Assembly: GCA_973895155.1 (NCBI GenBank)
Contig: OZ316893.1
Coordinates: forward strand, 10,664,001-10,728,000
DNA: 64,000 nucleotides
Source: Marsupella aquatica
Lineage: Eukaryota > Marchantiophyta
Reading direction: 5' to 3'
The notes beneath the pieces are model-generated. The model was not told where the DNA came from. It saw only the letters and a list, made by a program, of their open reading frames with translations, and searched no databases. Each line of letters begins with the position of its first letter. The stretch's first letter is position 1. Made by a program: the position numbers and the translations under genes. Of this stretch, positions 35,964 to 47,437 are shown piece after piece.

Positions 35964-36150
35964 TGATTTTTCGAGAGGATCACTCTGTAGAGTGAGACTT
36001 TCAGCATAACCCAGGGGATTTGTGAAAAGTGCGTAATTATTACTCCGCCCTTGACATTTTGGGCTGATTGGTCCAGGTGGTCGACAAATTCGTGGAATTG
36101 AATCAATAATCAAAGGTCGGGCAGTGTAAACCAATCCGGAGTGATACCCT

Positions 36151-38566
36151 GGAGCAGTTTCAGAATTCTGAAATGAATTGAGTACTGTACAAGGCTTTTA
36201 GTATGATATTTTTAGTTGGAATCCATGCAGGCGAACATGACATGATGGCTTATAGAGGAAAATGTATTCATTATTAATGTACAAATATATACATAGCTTC
36301 CTTGTGTGGCCCACAGTTGCTGACTTTCTCTCGTTAGGTAGGAATTAAGCCACAACAGCTAATTCTAATTCAACAGCCACTATCTTTGGGTCACCAAAAC
36401 GAAGAACAGAGTCCACAGAGAAACCACAGAATATAATCTGACAACAAAAACTACGGACATCAATAATTGGTGCCAACAAAAAGCTCATTTTTGCCCCTAC
36501 CTGGCCAGAGTCAAGGCCTAGATACTTCACTCTAAACCATATATTTAGGCTTCCCTTCAAGTGATATATTTCTGATCTCAATTACACTAGTGCCATGCAG
36601 CCCTGTGTGAAACATTTGCAAGGCCAGAATATTATTCTCCCTAGTTCATTTTCTAAAGTTGAAAAAAATTCTAACTGATGAAAAGTAAGTACAGGAAATC
36701 AAGATATCTACTGTAGAATTTTTGGCCAGTCCAATCAAAGTTTCCAATCATTGATTAGTACTTACCTTAACCACTAACCAGGCACTAACAGCAATTGCAC
36801 TAGGGTAAAGAAAAAATGAAGCATCCTCTGATGGAGGTAAGAGATGCTACTGTAATTTAGTGACTAAATTTGCAAAAGAGAGCTGCTTCCCAAACAAAAA
36901 GTGTGGTCCAAGGTGGAAGAGGGAAGCGGAATTGTGTGGATGACACTGACACCTGGAAAAGATTATGCATGCAACTGCCATATAATACATTGCAAAAGAA
37001 CAGGATTTCAAAAACAATATTGAGGAGCAAACAAACGTAAGACCCTGAAGTCCCAAACAATGGTTCCCCACAACTGCAATTTGAAACCCTACTGATGGGC
37101 AAACTGATAAAGCTCCCCCTAACAGGGAGGGACTATGGGAGGGTCACAAAAGAGGAATTGGTAAATTTCTGAGCTGGCCAAGCTCCAGGGTAGAAATATA
37201 GGAGTGGTCACGAAGAGTAACTTGACAGACAATCTTGTTTTGCAAAAGCCTCTTCGGAGTAGAGAACAGGGTGGTTCATCTCTTCCCTTTCAATGTTTTC
37301 TCCTCTCATGGGTCCACGTCAAGCATGATGACGTTTCACCTCGATATCCACGAACAGTGCCGCCATTGTTTCACCCGCACCTACAGATCCACATCATCCT
37401 TCCTTCACGGGTTCACACGGTGGTTGACGCGATGGAGCCACCAAACCTGAGTGATCATTGGCTGAACTATGTGCAAGCGGACATTAGTGAAGTCGACTGA
37501 CTACCTGTAGACGTGGATTAAGCTTTTTGTTAGGCCACGGATCTCAGCTGTTAACCGGAGGTTTGAGAGGGGAAATGTACAACCTGAATTCTGAAGCTGT
37601 TGTGTAGTTGCACCTGTAAGTGTAAGTGCGAAAATTGAACGAAGCTTGTACAGGAATGGTATGGTGGTCGATTATCGTTATACGATGCTAGAGTCGGATT
37701 CTCACCAATAATGTCATGTTTTGGAGTCCACATGAATTTTGTCATGAGTGCATTTTTGGAAACAACCTTTTAATATAGACCCCCACTAGGGGTCCTTTGC
37801 AAACTTTGTGGCACAAGAGAGTGCCACATCAACAACAACCCCAACAAAGACTCCTAAGGTTTGTAAATCAAACTCACAGTTTTCACTTGTGTTTGCGTTA
37901 ATTTGGGTGTAAATTTTGGGACGCCATGCTGTAAAAAGAAACATGTGAAAAATTAGAAATGCAAAGAGCAAGACAGGTAAAAGTGTCACTATGTAACTGT
38001 TTCAGTAAGGTTTCTAATTTTAAACTTAAAATTCATTTTTTATAGTATTTCTTTCATATAATAAACAATGACTAATAACTAACTTGCTAAGTCCCTTGTT
38101 AAAGGGTATTTGGCACCTGGAGTAAGATTTCCGGCCATTTGCAATTAAGGCAAACTGCTAGCTATGGTCTGAACTTGAACTCAATGAACTTATACAATTT
38201 GTTTGATAGACATTGATCTGGTTTCAAATGGATTTGCCACGGATTGAATTCTGACTCTCTTAGCTTGAGAATTTGGTTGCATGTAGCAAAAAGGCTTGAT
38301 TTTGAAAACTGTTTGCGTAACCACGTCGTCAACTTTGGTCTACAAAGCAAAGTATTTGTGTGGCAGTTGAAGGAATGCAAACTGTAGAATCTATCATACT
38401 TGTCCAACACAACATGACTAACAACTTCCCTTTATAATTATCTGTGTTACCAGAACATTTTAGACCATAATAGCCTCTCACAACTTCAGCTAAAGCTAAT
38501 ATTTCATACATGATTTTTTCTCAAACAAAGCCTAAAAAATGTAGCCAGGGGTTCCACAAACTAATT
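36151..38566. other. no gene recognised
   Basis: AT-rich intergenic sequence. Frames at 37204-37500 and elsewhere are short and lack recognisable motifs. Confidence 0.4.
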
Positions 38567-39215
38567 AACTTGTCCCCCAAACCAAAGGAATGTACTAAGG
38601 TGTCTCCCAAACAAGTTTATTTACTAACCTGACCCCATTTCCTATATGGGTTAATATTGTCTCATTAGGCATAACTCAACTCTGTCTGCATTGACATCCT
38701 TCTGCCTTGTGGCAAGGTGCCATTGGCTGCAGATTAAGCCATTGACTACCCCTCCCTATGCTCTGCTGCAGGGGCAAAAATACTTCAAGAAACATCAATT
38801 TGCAAAGAAAATGACCTATAAAAGTTGTTTTGAGAGGGAAAACAAGTTTTTGCAAAAGAAACAAGGTTTTTTTATTGTTCTTCCTAGAAAAATTAAAACT
38901 ACACCCATGTGAGTCAAAAGTACATGTTTGGGTCTCATGGTTTTTGCACTGCAACAGAGTTTGGCTGCACTTGTTGGCATGGAACTTTTGGCTGAAAACA
39001 TGGGGAAGGCCAGGGGAGATAAGCAGGTTAAGCTCACCTCCAAGGGCATCTTGCCATGTGGCAATGAGAGGTTCTACACCAATGAGCACAAAGTTTGAGT
39101 CACATTTACTGAGGCAATACTAATCTATATACAAAATTGGGGTCAAGTTAGTAAATAAATCTGTTTTGGGAGACACTCCTTACTAATTTCTGATAGTTTG
39201 GGGGACAGGTTAGTA
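38567..39215. mobile_element. foldback/MITE-like element with ~85-bp inverted ends
   Basis: The left end (ACTTGTCCCCCAAACC ... GTGTCTCCCAAACA ... TTTATTTACTAACCTGACCCC) is matched by the reverse complement of the right end (ACCTGTCCCCCAAACT ... GTGTCTCCCAAAAC ... TTTATTTACTAACTTGACCCC, about 39138-39210). Weaker inverted similarity continues inward, where TTGCCTTGTGGCAAGGTGCC faces TTGCCACATGGCAAGATGCC. The frames inside do not resemble a transposase. It is therefore probably a non-autonomous DNA transposon or foldback element. Exact ends and target duplication are not resolved. Confidence 0.65.
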
Positions 39216-40269
39216 AAAATAGATTTTGGAAAATGTTCAGTCCTTTGAACACACATATGAACTAAAAGGGAATGTTCAAGCAGCCACCATAAATTCCATT
39301 CAACTCCTTTTTGCCGGATTCTTTTTCCATGGCTCCTTTAAAAGCTAACATTGCTACGCTGACCTCTGCTCATTTAATACAGCATTGCAGCCCTAACTTG
39401 ACAATTTATTTTTCCAAAGAAAAATCCATACTTTCGCTAAGGTTCCCGAGCCTAACCCAACTACTAATGGTTGTGTAAAACCTGGTTGCACTCAACTCTC
39501 CATACTAACTGTGTTTGGTACACACCCAACAATAAATCACAAACGCAAAATTTTCTACTCTAAGCCCCCTCTAAACAACTTTTGTAAACTTAAAAACTAC
39601 TTCTAATGTGAGCTTACTACTACTCACATTTGTGACATTCCACACCCTCACCCTAATTATGTCACGCTACCCTATGCTAATCTTTTACTGTCTTATCCTA
39701 GTAATGAAAAACACACATAACCCAAATCTTATAGACTTACTCAAATGAAAATAAAAACTAAGATTTATGGTAAAGAAAAGATAAGAAAATTAGAAGGGGA
39801 GGAAAAGGAACATCCTTTCCGTTTTGATTTTGAAATCTACAACTATAATAAGGGATTCCGCCTTTTTTTGTCCTTTGTCCTGACACAAAAAAGCTCCTGG
39901 GCAGGAAAGATCCATAGCCGTTGGATTCGGTTAGCTGTTTATCTTGACCATTGATGGAATAAATGTGCACCCCTGGCGCATATATGTGCTTCCTGCTGCC
40001 CCATAAATGCCCCGGCCCAACTCCCTATGGGCTGGCCCTCCTTGCCCAGTGCAACACACTGCCATAGGGCTCGTTTACTCATAAGTAGTCAATCAAAAGA
40101 TATCCTCAATAAGTGTCTGCCCTATCCCCCAAGAAAAATTAAGAAATAAAAAATGCTTTTAGAAAGAAAATTGTCCCCGGCCCTTTCCCCCTCCCCCCTT
40201 CCCATGTCTTTTTCCATAGAGAATATAAATTCTAAAAATAAAATTAAAAACACTATCCTTGTCCTGTTT

Positions 40270-40430
40270 TATCCCTCCCCTTAAAGTGCCGGTAATACTC
40301 CAAGCAAGCCCACCCTGAAATGATGAAAATAATTACATATATTGATGCTTTATTCCTCCCCTTGAAGTACCTGTAATACTCCAACCAAGCCCACCCTAAA
40401 AGGAGGAAATAATTTCTTTCATGGTGAGTG
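40270..40430. repeat. 80-bp tandem duplication
   Basis: TTATYCCTCCCCTTRAAGTRCC, then GTAATACTCCAASCAAGCCC and ACCCT, occurs at 40270 and 40350. It is diverged and non-coding. Confidence 0.8.
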
Positions 40431-40527
40431 CCCGGGCACCCTTCTCCCCAAAAACAAAATTGGAAAAATGAGTAAATACTGTTTTCATGTCTTTTTGTTT
40501 CATTTGGTTGTACATTCCTCCCATGTC

Positions 40528-40890
40528 TGTTAGGTATTGCCTCTACTCTGTACTCGGCTAACTGCGGTTAGCATTAGCTCTAGCTAGTTAGACACTAGCA
40601 CAGTTTGTGGAGTGGCTTACTCGAGTAGGCATGATACCTTACAGAGTTCCAGTGTGGAACTCATTCTACCCAGTGAGGTCTTCGGTGAATGACCTAGAGA
40701 GGAGATACGCCTTAGAGCTCCATGGAGGAGGCTATGGTGGACCATGTATGATTTGATCATTAGTGATTTCCTCAACGACAGTGGACGTAGCCCATCCAGG
40801 TGAACCGCTTATATGCTGTGTAGTCTCATGGTGAATGTGCATGAGTTGTTGGCGTGCGCATTGTTGATGTGACTCTTGTGTTGATCCTGG
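40528..40890 (+). repeat. Copia-type LTR-like sequence, plus orientation
   Basis: It begins TGTTAGGTATTGCCTCTACT, carries CTAACTGCGGTTAGCATTAG, and has GTGGACGTAGCCCATC followed by AGGTGAACCGCTTA. This is the same plan as the LTR next to the decayed Copia at 42.4-42.9 kb, in the opposite orientation. No adjoining internal region is recognised. The 3' end is approximate. Confidence 0.55.
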
Positions 40891-42429
40891 ACAAAGGTTT
40901 TTCCCAACATCTTGTGAGGTTGGTTGTCATGAACTATTTGAATACTGTTTATAATTGCTATATAAAGTATATACCATGTGACAATACCTGCCCCTCCTTT
41001 TTTTTCATCTTGAAAGAAACACATACTGATGAGAAAAGTAAAATATATATCACAGTGCCCAAGGGTAAAAAGACGCTGAACCTGTAGTTTACTCCCCAAA
41101 CACAAAGACTAGCTTGTTGTGGTGACATGAAAGAAATCATTTCCATCCCAATAAAACTACCATCTTCCCCCAAACACAACACCATGGCCTTGTATTCAAA
41201 TAGTGGGCCATGGGGCACTCTATTCATTCATATAGTGTGCCTGAAGCGTTGTATTCAAGTTTTGCCTATGTGTTCAAAAATGGGTGTTGTGTTTGAAAAT
41301 TGGCATTTTCATGTGATTTCATGAATTTTTTACTGTTTGTCTTGAGTGTTTGCTACCATCAATGTAGAACTCAAAGTGTGAGAGTATACTATAAGTTTCC
41401 AAGCAAAATGGGGGTAACCGCCAATACTCTTGCCATGAACAAGTGTGGCTGCAACCTAATGTGGTTCAGCTTTATGGCTAATACATCCTTGATGTATTGA
41501 GCGCATACCCTTTATCTACACCCGTCACACCAAAGAAGAAACCAAGTAATTTGGATGATGGCTTTCGGTCATGAACGAATGGTCATAACTTTCTCACAAG
41601 GTTATGTCAAAGGTTTTTTCTTTTTCTTTCCACTAGCCGCTACAGTGACTAATCGGATCATTGGCAAAAAGTTATGGAGTATGAAATCAATTTGGTAGTC
41701 CTTATCTTTTTGTGTCCGTAACCCATAACTACTGAGCAAAGGTCAATCAAATTCTGACTTTGGGACTCAATATTGGGAGAATGATGTCAATGGAGTGCAA
41801 AAGAAAGCACACACATTACCTCTATCTAATGGGTAGAGTGTCTTCCACCCATTTGAGCCCATTACCTTTTGTTGATTACAATAGTCTGTGCAAGGACAGG
41901 GAGCCGACTCAGTGCTATGTGCTCCTTTTTTATTGCCTTGAAACCAGAAGCATACCTATCCAACAGATGATAGTGGTTCTACTTTGGAGCATGTACCACT
42001 GAAGGGTAGCCCACAAGGCGGGACAATACCCAGGGATCCGTACCAGGAAGAAGAGAGGGTAGGACCTGAACCCCAAAACAATTGGCCAGAGGGTGTGGAG
42101 AAACCAGTATTCCCACCACTAGGGCGTGTCAAGTTTATGAGCTATTGTCACCTTGCGGGGGCCCGTGTTTCACTAGAACGCACCAAAACAGGGTACAACC
42201 CTGTCAGCAATTTTCTCGGATAATCAAATATGAATGGGGTCACGGCTTTGTCTACAAACATGTCCTGAACACTATGTTGTTACAAGCAGTCGGGTCTTCG
42301 TATCTGTTGCAATTCCTGGCCGTGACTGTTTGGGTGTCACATTTGGCCCGACCAGTGCTTACTGTTGCCCTGGCCTGCAACAGTCTAGGGCACACCAACA
42401 CGACAATTTTTTGTGTATTTGAGACACCC
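40891..42429. other. no gene recognised
   Basis: Mixed intergenic sequence. Overlapping frames around 42082-42579 on both strands reflect locally stop-poor sequence and carry no recognisable domain. Confidence 0.35.
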
Positions 42430-42869
42430 TTCCACACCACACCACCCCACCACACACATACACAAACATACCCTCCACACCCCTTTGAGGGGTGTGGAGT
42501 GGGGATTGAACCTGGGACCTCTGTTGAGCATAGACGACATTCGCAACAGCAAGCCCATGAACCATCCAACGCACAATAGTCGACACAAAGAGATACGTGG
42601 TTCACCTCCACATGACGTTACGTCCACGGGAACACACAAGAGCTTTACTGCACTCTAGGCCGACCGGCCATACCTGCCAAGCATCCACAACACAAGTTCT
42701 CCCTATCTCTCAACTAGCTCCGTAATAATGAGCCTAAGTTCCACCAGGGTCTGGCATCAGCCCTGGCTATATGCACACCAGCACTACCGCTAACATTAGC
42801 TAAGTCCTAACCTGAGTTAGACTAACTGTGGTTAGCTCATGAGTCACAAGACTAGAGCAATATCTAACA
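42430..42869 (-). repeat. 3' LTR of the decayed Copia element
   Basis: On the minus strand the LTR begins TGTTAGATATTGCTC at 42869, directly after a purine tract AAGGGGGAGTT (42880-42870), which serves as the polypurine tract. It contains CTAACCACAGTTAGTC and TTCCCGTGGACGTAAC followed by GGTGAACCACGTA. The far end is not sharply defined. Near 42500, on this strand, a pol III B-box-like word GGTTCAATCCC lies in or just past the U5 end. Confidence 0.6.
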
Positions 42870-43132
42870 AACTCCCCCTTGACTCTTGTCTTGGGGACTG
42901 GACTAAATGCTACCATATGGAATCCTCAGCGGGAAGTTCTAGACAATCACCAAACCAGGTCTCCCCCTAAAAACCACAAGGGTTAACTAAGGGTTAACTA
43001 GAACTAAGCCGTAGCCAAACAGGAATGAGTAATCCATATACAAATAGTCACATATTGCTAAATAACTCTACTTGTACTACAACTGCAAAACTTGCAAAGT
43101 AGCACGGTGTCTTGAGAAACTCTCTAAAGGAA

Positions 43133-44005
43133 TCACTTTGGTAAAGGGATCAGTAGCTTTCCATCAATCTTGACTAGCTCAAAAGTTTTATCAGACACTG
43201 CTTGCCTGATAAAATGGTACCTGATATCAATGTGCTTCACCCTGCTATCCATCACCTGGTTAGCAGCCAAGTGAAGAGCACTCCGACTATCACAATTTAG
43301 AGTCATTTTGCCATGCTCTAAACCCATCTTCGCGATCAACTTGTCCAACCAAATTGCTTCCTTTGTTGCTTCTGCTGCTGCAACATACTCTGCTTCTGTA
43401 GTAGACTGAGATATACACTTCTGCAAGGTAGATTTCCAACTGATACATCCTCCTCCAAGAGTAAATACAAACCCAGTTGTAAACCTTCTTGTATCCAGAC
43501 AGCCTCCATAGTCAGAATCTACATAGCCAACTAACGTTCTATCTGATCTGTTATCAAATAGTAATCCATAGTCCTATGTTCCCTTCAAATACCTGAGAAT
43601 CCATTTCACAGCTTCCCAATGTACCTTCCCTGGATTTGACATGAATCTGCTAACCTTGCCCATCGCTAGGGCCAAGTCAGGCCTTGTACAATCCATCAAT
43701 ACATCAAACTGCCTACTATTCATTAAAACTGGAAAATTCTTTGATCTTTGGACATTTAGGCACCAAAAATATATATATTTGCTTCTCATAAGGAATCTTA
43801 GCCATCATACCTTTCTCCATAGCATCCGTAGGAGAGAAAGTCGATGATAACTTGAAGTGTGAAGCTAAAGGAATACTCACTGGCTTACAGTCCTCCATGT
43901 TGAATCGTGCAAGTACTTTCCTCGCATACTGGCCTTGACTCAAACACAACTGTCCAGTATCAGAGTTCCTAAAAATCTCCATCCCTAAGATCCTCTTGGC
44001 CTTAT
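43133..44005 (-). pseudogene. decayed Ty1/Copia reverse transcriptase and RNase H
   Basis: Minus-strand pieces read in order: AKRILGMEIF (via DNKAKRILG) and LSQGQYARKVLARFNMEDCK from the RT C-terminus, then CTRPDLALAMGKVSRFMSNP and AVKWILRYLKGT, then the RNase H block with QKCISQSTTEAEYVA and VKHIDIRYHFIRQ. These are classic plant Copia motifs. The frame is broken near 43720 and 43560. The polyprotein ends abruptly at 44005, where TGTCACACC sequence of another repeat begins, so the 5' part (gag, protease, integrase, RT catalytic core) is missing. The 3' LTR follows at 42869. Confidence 0.85.
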
Positions 44006-44070
44006 TGTCACACCATTCTAGGTAGTGTTAGAGTGTATCGTACTATCTAGATCCGTATGTTTGGTATGTG
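44006..44070 (+). repeat. 65-bp sequence identical to the right edge of the window
   Basis: These 65 bases, starting TGTCACACCATTCTAGG, are identical to 63936-64000. Left flanks differ completely: Copia coding sequence here, Gypsy 3' LTR there. The shared part starts with TG, so it looks like the left end of an LTR-type or similar element inserted twice. Its right end is not defined, but similarity must be assumed to continue past 44070, because the other copy leaves the window. Confidence 0.7.
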
Positions 44071-45016
44071 TGCTATATGAGCCGATAAAGTTCCGTCAGG
44101 TTTGTGTCAGAGGGTACTTCTCACTTATGAGGCATTGAAAGGTCATCTTTCAATGTTGATCCTTGGAGAGAGAGGAGCTTGAGTGGCTATGGTGGCCGTG
44201 AGCTCCGCTTGTGTAACATGGATTCCTTGAGTAGTGCAAGGTGCGTTGGCTTGACATACGTGTGTGATCGGATCGGTGCGGGATCGATGGGGTATTGTTG
44301 ACCGGGATCGTTGTGCCGATTGTATGGAGATTACATTGAAAGATCAGGAGCTTCAAACTCTATTGTGTGGACAGAAGCTCAGAGTCTGAGTTTGTCGTTG
44401 ACGATTTGCGGTAGATCGAATCGATTGGAGCTGTTGTTGTGATCTGTGGTACCTCGGATTGTGGAGTTGATCGCCGGTATTTCGATTTGCTATAATCGGT
44501 GTTGAGAAGTTTGTATCTGATCTGTGCTGCCGTCTGATCGAATCATCAGAGGACAGATCGGGAGTTCTGCGAGCCACAGTTGAGAAGAAACTGTTAGCTT
44601 GGTGACTGTTTGCTCTCGCCATACGCTCTGCAACCTATAATGTGTTGATCAACTATTTTCTGAAGGAACTTGACTCTCAAAGTTGCGAGATTGCATAGGG
44701 GTTGTTTGTTGCAAGCGCTTGCACACGCGCTCTATTATGTGAACGAAGAGACCCCGAATGTTGTGTTTTTGACATCCAATGTGTGTGGTGTGAAACCCGC
44801 GTTTCTGTGAAGGAAGTAGCACCAAAAGTTGTTGCTTTTCCGACCTCTGATCCGTAAGCAGCCGTCGGCTTTGAGGCAACTCGTGGTTACTCGGGACGAG
44901 GGGCGTGAGGGCGGAGCAGGAGCGGGCGGGCCAGCAAGCCCAACTTGCTGGTACGTGAGGAGTAGTTGCAAGCTGCTGATTTTGGAGCGGCCAATTTGGT
45001 GCATAACTACAAGTGA

Positions 45017-45075
45017 GAGGTCACCCATCCCAAAGCTATTCCTTCCCCAAGCGCTTAACTATGTGGTTCTTAAAC
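45017..45075 (-). repeat. 5S rRNA-derived fragment
   Basis: On the minus strand the sequence contains TAGTTAAGCGCTTGGGG, then AATAGCTTTGGGATGGGTGACCTC. This matches the 3' half of plant 5S rRNA, including the A box (AGTTAAGCG..CTTGG) and C box (GGATGGGTGACCTC) of its internal pol III promoter. The 5' half is not recognisable, so it is not a functional 5S gene. In plants such 5S pieces occur in Cassandra TRIM LTRs and in SINE3-type elements, and either could be the source. Just 5' on the same strand, ATGGACAGTGGCGGTTTAAG is repeated exactly at 55513-55532. Confidence 0.7.
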
Positions 45076-45139
45076 CGCCACTGTCCATCAAAGAAACCTA
45101 GATCCACCAGGTTTCTTAATTTAGGGCATGTCCAGCTCC

Positions 45140-47065
45140 GGGCATCCCCCGACAGTTTTTGGCCCGTCAGTGTGGCCGATACTTTTTGGACGGGTCAGGT
45201 GTGCAAATGTCGCTCGGTGTCCCTACTAGATTTGCGGAGGGCGTGAGAGTTCTTGGAAGTCCTGGTCCAGCTTCACTCCGCCCATGCTGCGCGAGTGTCA
45301 ATAGCAGACTCGAGTAATTCTTACTCTCCGGTGCTCAGCAAGTGTTCAGAAAGTGTTCAACCACATGAGTCAACCATTTCTCCTGAACCCATGCTGCTGA
45401 ATAGCATGGAACGTGATTGCTTGAATATGTGAAGTGTCCTGCACCTCTCCTTTGCCCATGCTGTGCAAGTGGAGAATGGATCGTGAACTCCTTATGAACC
45501 AATATTACTGCACATAACTATTCAGCAGCCGAGTCGTGCAATTATCATACCCCATTCTACTACGCAGCAAATTCTACTTTTCATGAGCAGAGCGTTCATC
45601 CACAGATCGAGATTTCACATGCCAAGCTTCAGTTGTCGGTAGCAGCGAAGTAGGAGTTACCTTCACATTTACATTTCGACGATTTCGGCTGGCAAGGTGG
45701 ACATCGTACTGAATGAGCTCGGCCTTCAGGCCCGTCTTGCACTTGTGAGAGAGTTTTAGAATTGGAGTATGTCACACTATCAATTTGCCGTTCACAAGAT
45801 CTTGTCCCAGACGTCGGGAATAAGTCCACCCAACTGCGCTAATTTATTTTCTCTGTAGTGGTCCCCGGGGTGGTGCCACTACTGATTGGGTTTCACCATT
45901 CATTGAGCCTCGGCCGTTCATTAATTGCTAGTAGGTGGAAAGTCAATTCGGATAGAAACGATTAGTGCAACTTTGATAATTGCTGTAATTGAAAGGTCAG
46001 CCTGAACAAGACAGTGCTCATGGAACAAGATTTACACTTCACATCATTTCCGTCTCTATTGCATCACGGCCTCCCCATTCTGCTGCGCTCATCTTTGCAA
46101 CTTCATCCATCTCTTGTTCTTCCTTTCCCTTGCCTTGGTCCCGATCGAACAAGTCTTGCACTTTCCCAGAAGTCTCTGTCTTCAAAATTCACTGTCAAAG
46201 ATCTCGATTTTGCAGCTCCAAAACAAGAAGCCTCTGAACCCGAGAAACGCCTGCAATCTCGTTTGAGACTCACCCATCAACAATAGCACACTAGATTGCA
46301 AGTAGACGACAAAAAGGGCTTGACTTGAACATTATGTTGTACTGGTTAATTAGCTGGCCACACGAACTCTAACAGTGCTCCCGATCACCCTCTCAGAAAT
46401 CCTGCGAATCTCCCTGGCTTCTCTACTGTCTACAAACTAGACAAGATTTCTTGTCAGATCCTGGTTCTTCCTCTCCATATTCCCTTGCCGACATGGTCTG
46501 TTGTCTGGATCCAAACCAAAGAATATAGTCATTCATTCTCATCCTCATTTGGTTGCCTTGAATTCACTCTTTCTATTTAGGAGGTTTTTTTTTAAAAAGG
46601 GCATGCTCAAGTCACTTTTGCAACCCACTATGTTATTCATTTCGTCCTTATGTTGTGCAGTTGTATTGTCATTGTTCATCGACCTTCCGGTCACTCAGCA
46701 TGAATAATCTTAGGTAAACTCTATCTTGCAAAAGAAATTGAAGAAATTGCTTCAAATTATTTTGGCTCATGTCTACTTTGCTTGTGGCCTGTTTTTATGC
46801 ATAGAAGTTGCCCCTCTTTTTTCTCATGTATTTGGGTCTTACATGCACAAATTTAATGAGTTTGTGTACAATTTACTTTCCATCATGCACTGTCTTGCAT
46901 AATAGTTGCTTGGTCTTGTTTAATTATCTCATTTAAGATATAACATGTATTCATTGAACAACAACTAGTATCCTGCCCAACTTTTCTAGGTTTATAGTTG
47001 CATGAACATTGAATTTAAATTGGCCATGTTGTAGGAGTGTCGAGCATGAAAACAGACCGGCATAA
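45140..47065. other. no gene recognised
   Basis: The plus-strand sequence from 45124 begins GGGCATGTCCAGCTCCGGGC, a sort of end often seen in plant MITEs, but no matching inverted end was found. Frames at 45989-46286 have no recognisable domain. Confidence 0.35.
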
Positions 47066-47437
47066 TTGATATCCTATGGAGATGGCATATACCGCTTGTC
47101 ATGGCCAGTTCCTCCACCAGGACGTCAGAAATTCCGACTTCTGAGACATGTAGACATTGTTGCTAGGTTCCCAAATTTTTGCACAGCAATCGACGAAAAC
47201 CTTGCTGACCTCAACTCTGCCCAGGCTCTTTCTCCCGCAACAGCTCAGGCTTTTCATATGTGTGCTGCATGGGCATACACTGAAACTGTTCCCCGCAGAC
47301 AGAGGTACATTGTCTACCGCAAACTAGCACATGTTGCTAGTTTTGCAGATAGAACACCCTTCCCGGCAGCAGTTACAAGTGCAGTGCAGTCCACTTGGGA
47401 GCTACCTGGTGAACAACATGTGGATTTCCGGTTTTAG
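47066..47437 (+). other. unassigned open frame, possible exon
   Basis: A 123-codon open frame has protein-like composition, including RQKFRLLRHVDIVARFPNFC, TAQAFHMCAAWAYTETVPRR and VTSAVQSTWELPGEQHVDF. It opens with TTG and has no in-frame ATG near its start, so it would have to be an internal or terminal exon. I do not recognise the family. Its repeat-rich neighbourhood suggests transposon origin. Confidence 0.3.

Larger units (their letters stand above)
32577..36150. repeat. segmental duplication, unit 2 (contains PR-10-like gene C)
   Basis: This unit matches 28730-31900 block by block: the ~62-bp repeats, GTTGTCACTAGAAGCTG at 33410, CTCGAGCAGTGCTGGGTGAG at 33450, GTTTGACCCAGTAAGTGG at 33921, the leader at 34560-34720, the gene 3' flank, the gene and its promoter. 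Divergence and indels between the units are moderate, so the duplication is not very recent. Confidence 0.75.

Noticed and set aside
38676-39123. Overlapping ORFs of 97-137 codons on both strands
   Set aside because: They lie inside the inverted-repeat foldback element and mirror each other. No domain was recognised.
42488-42570. tRNA-like A and B boxes (GGTTCAATCCC, minus strand) suggesting a SINE
   Set aside because: The boxes fall at the U5 end of the Copia LTR, the A box is imperfect, no tail or target duplication is visible, and no tRNA fold can be drawn. I treat it as coincidence.
42082-42658. 165- and 119-codon frames on opposite strands
   Set aside because: A locally stop-poor, C/A-rich microsatellite-like stretch (CACACACATACACAAAC) and LTR sequence. 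Low complexity explains them.
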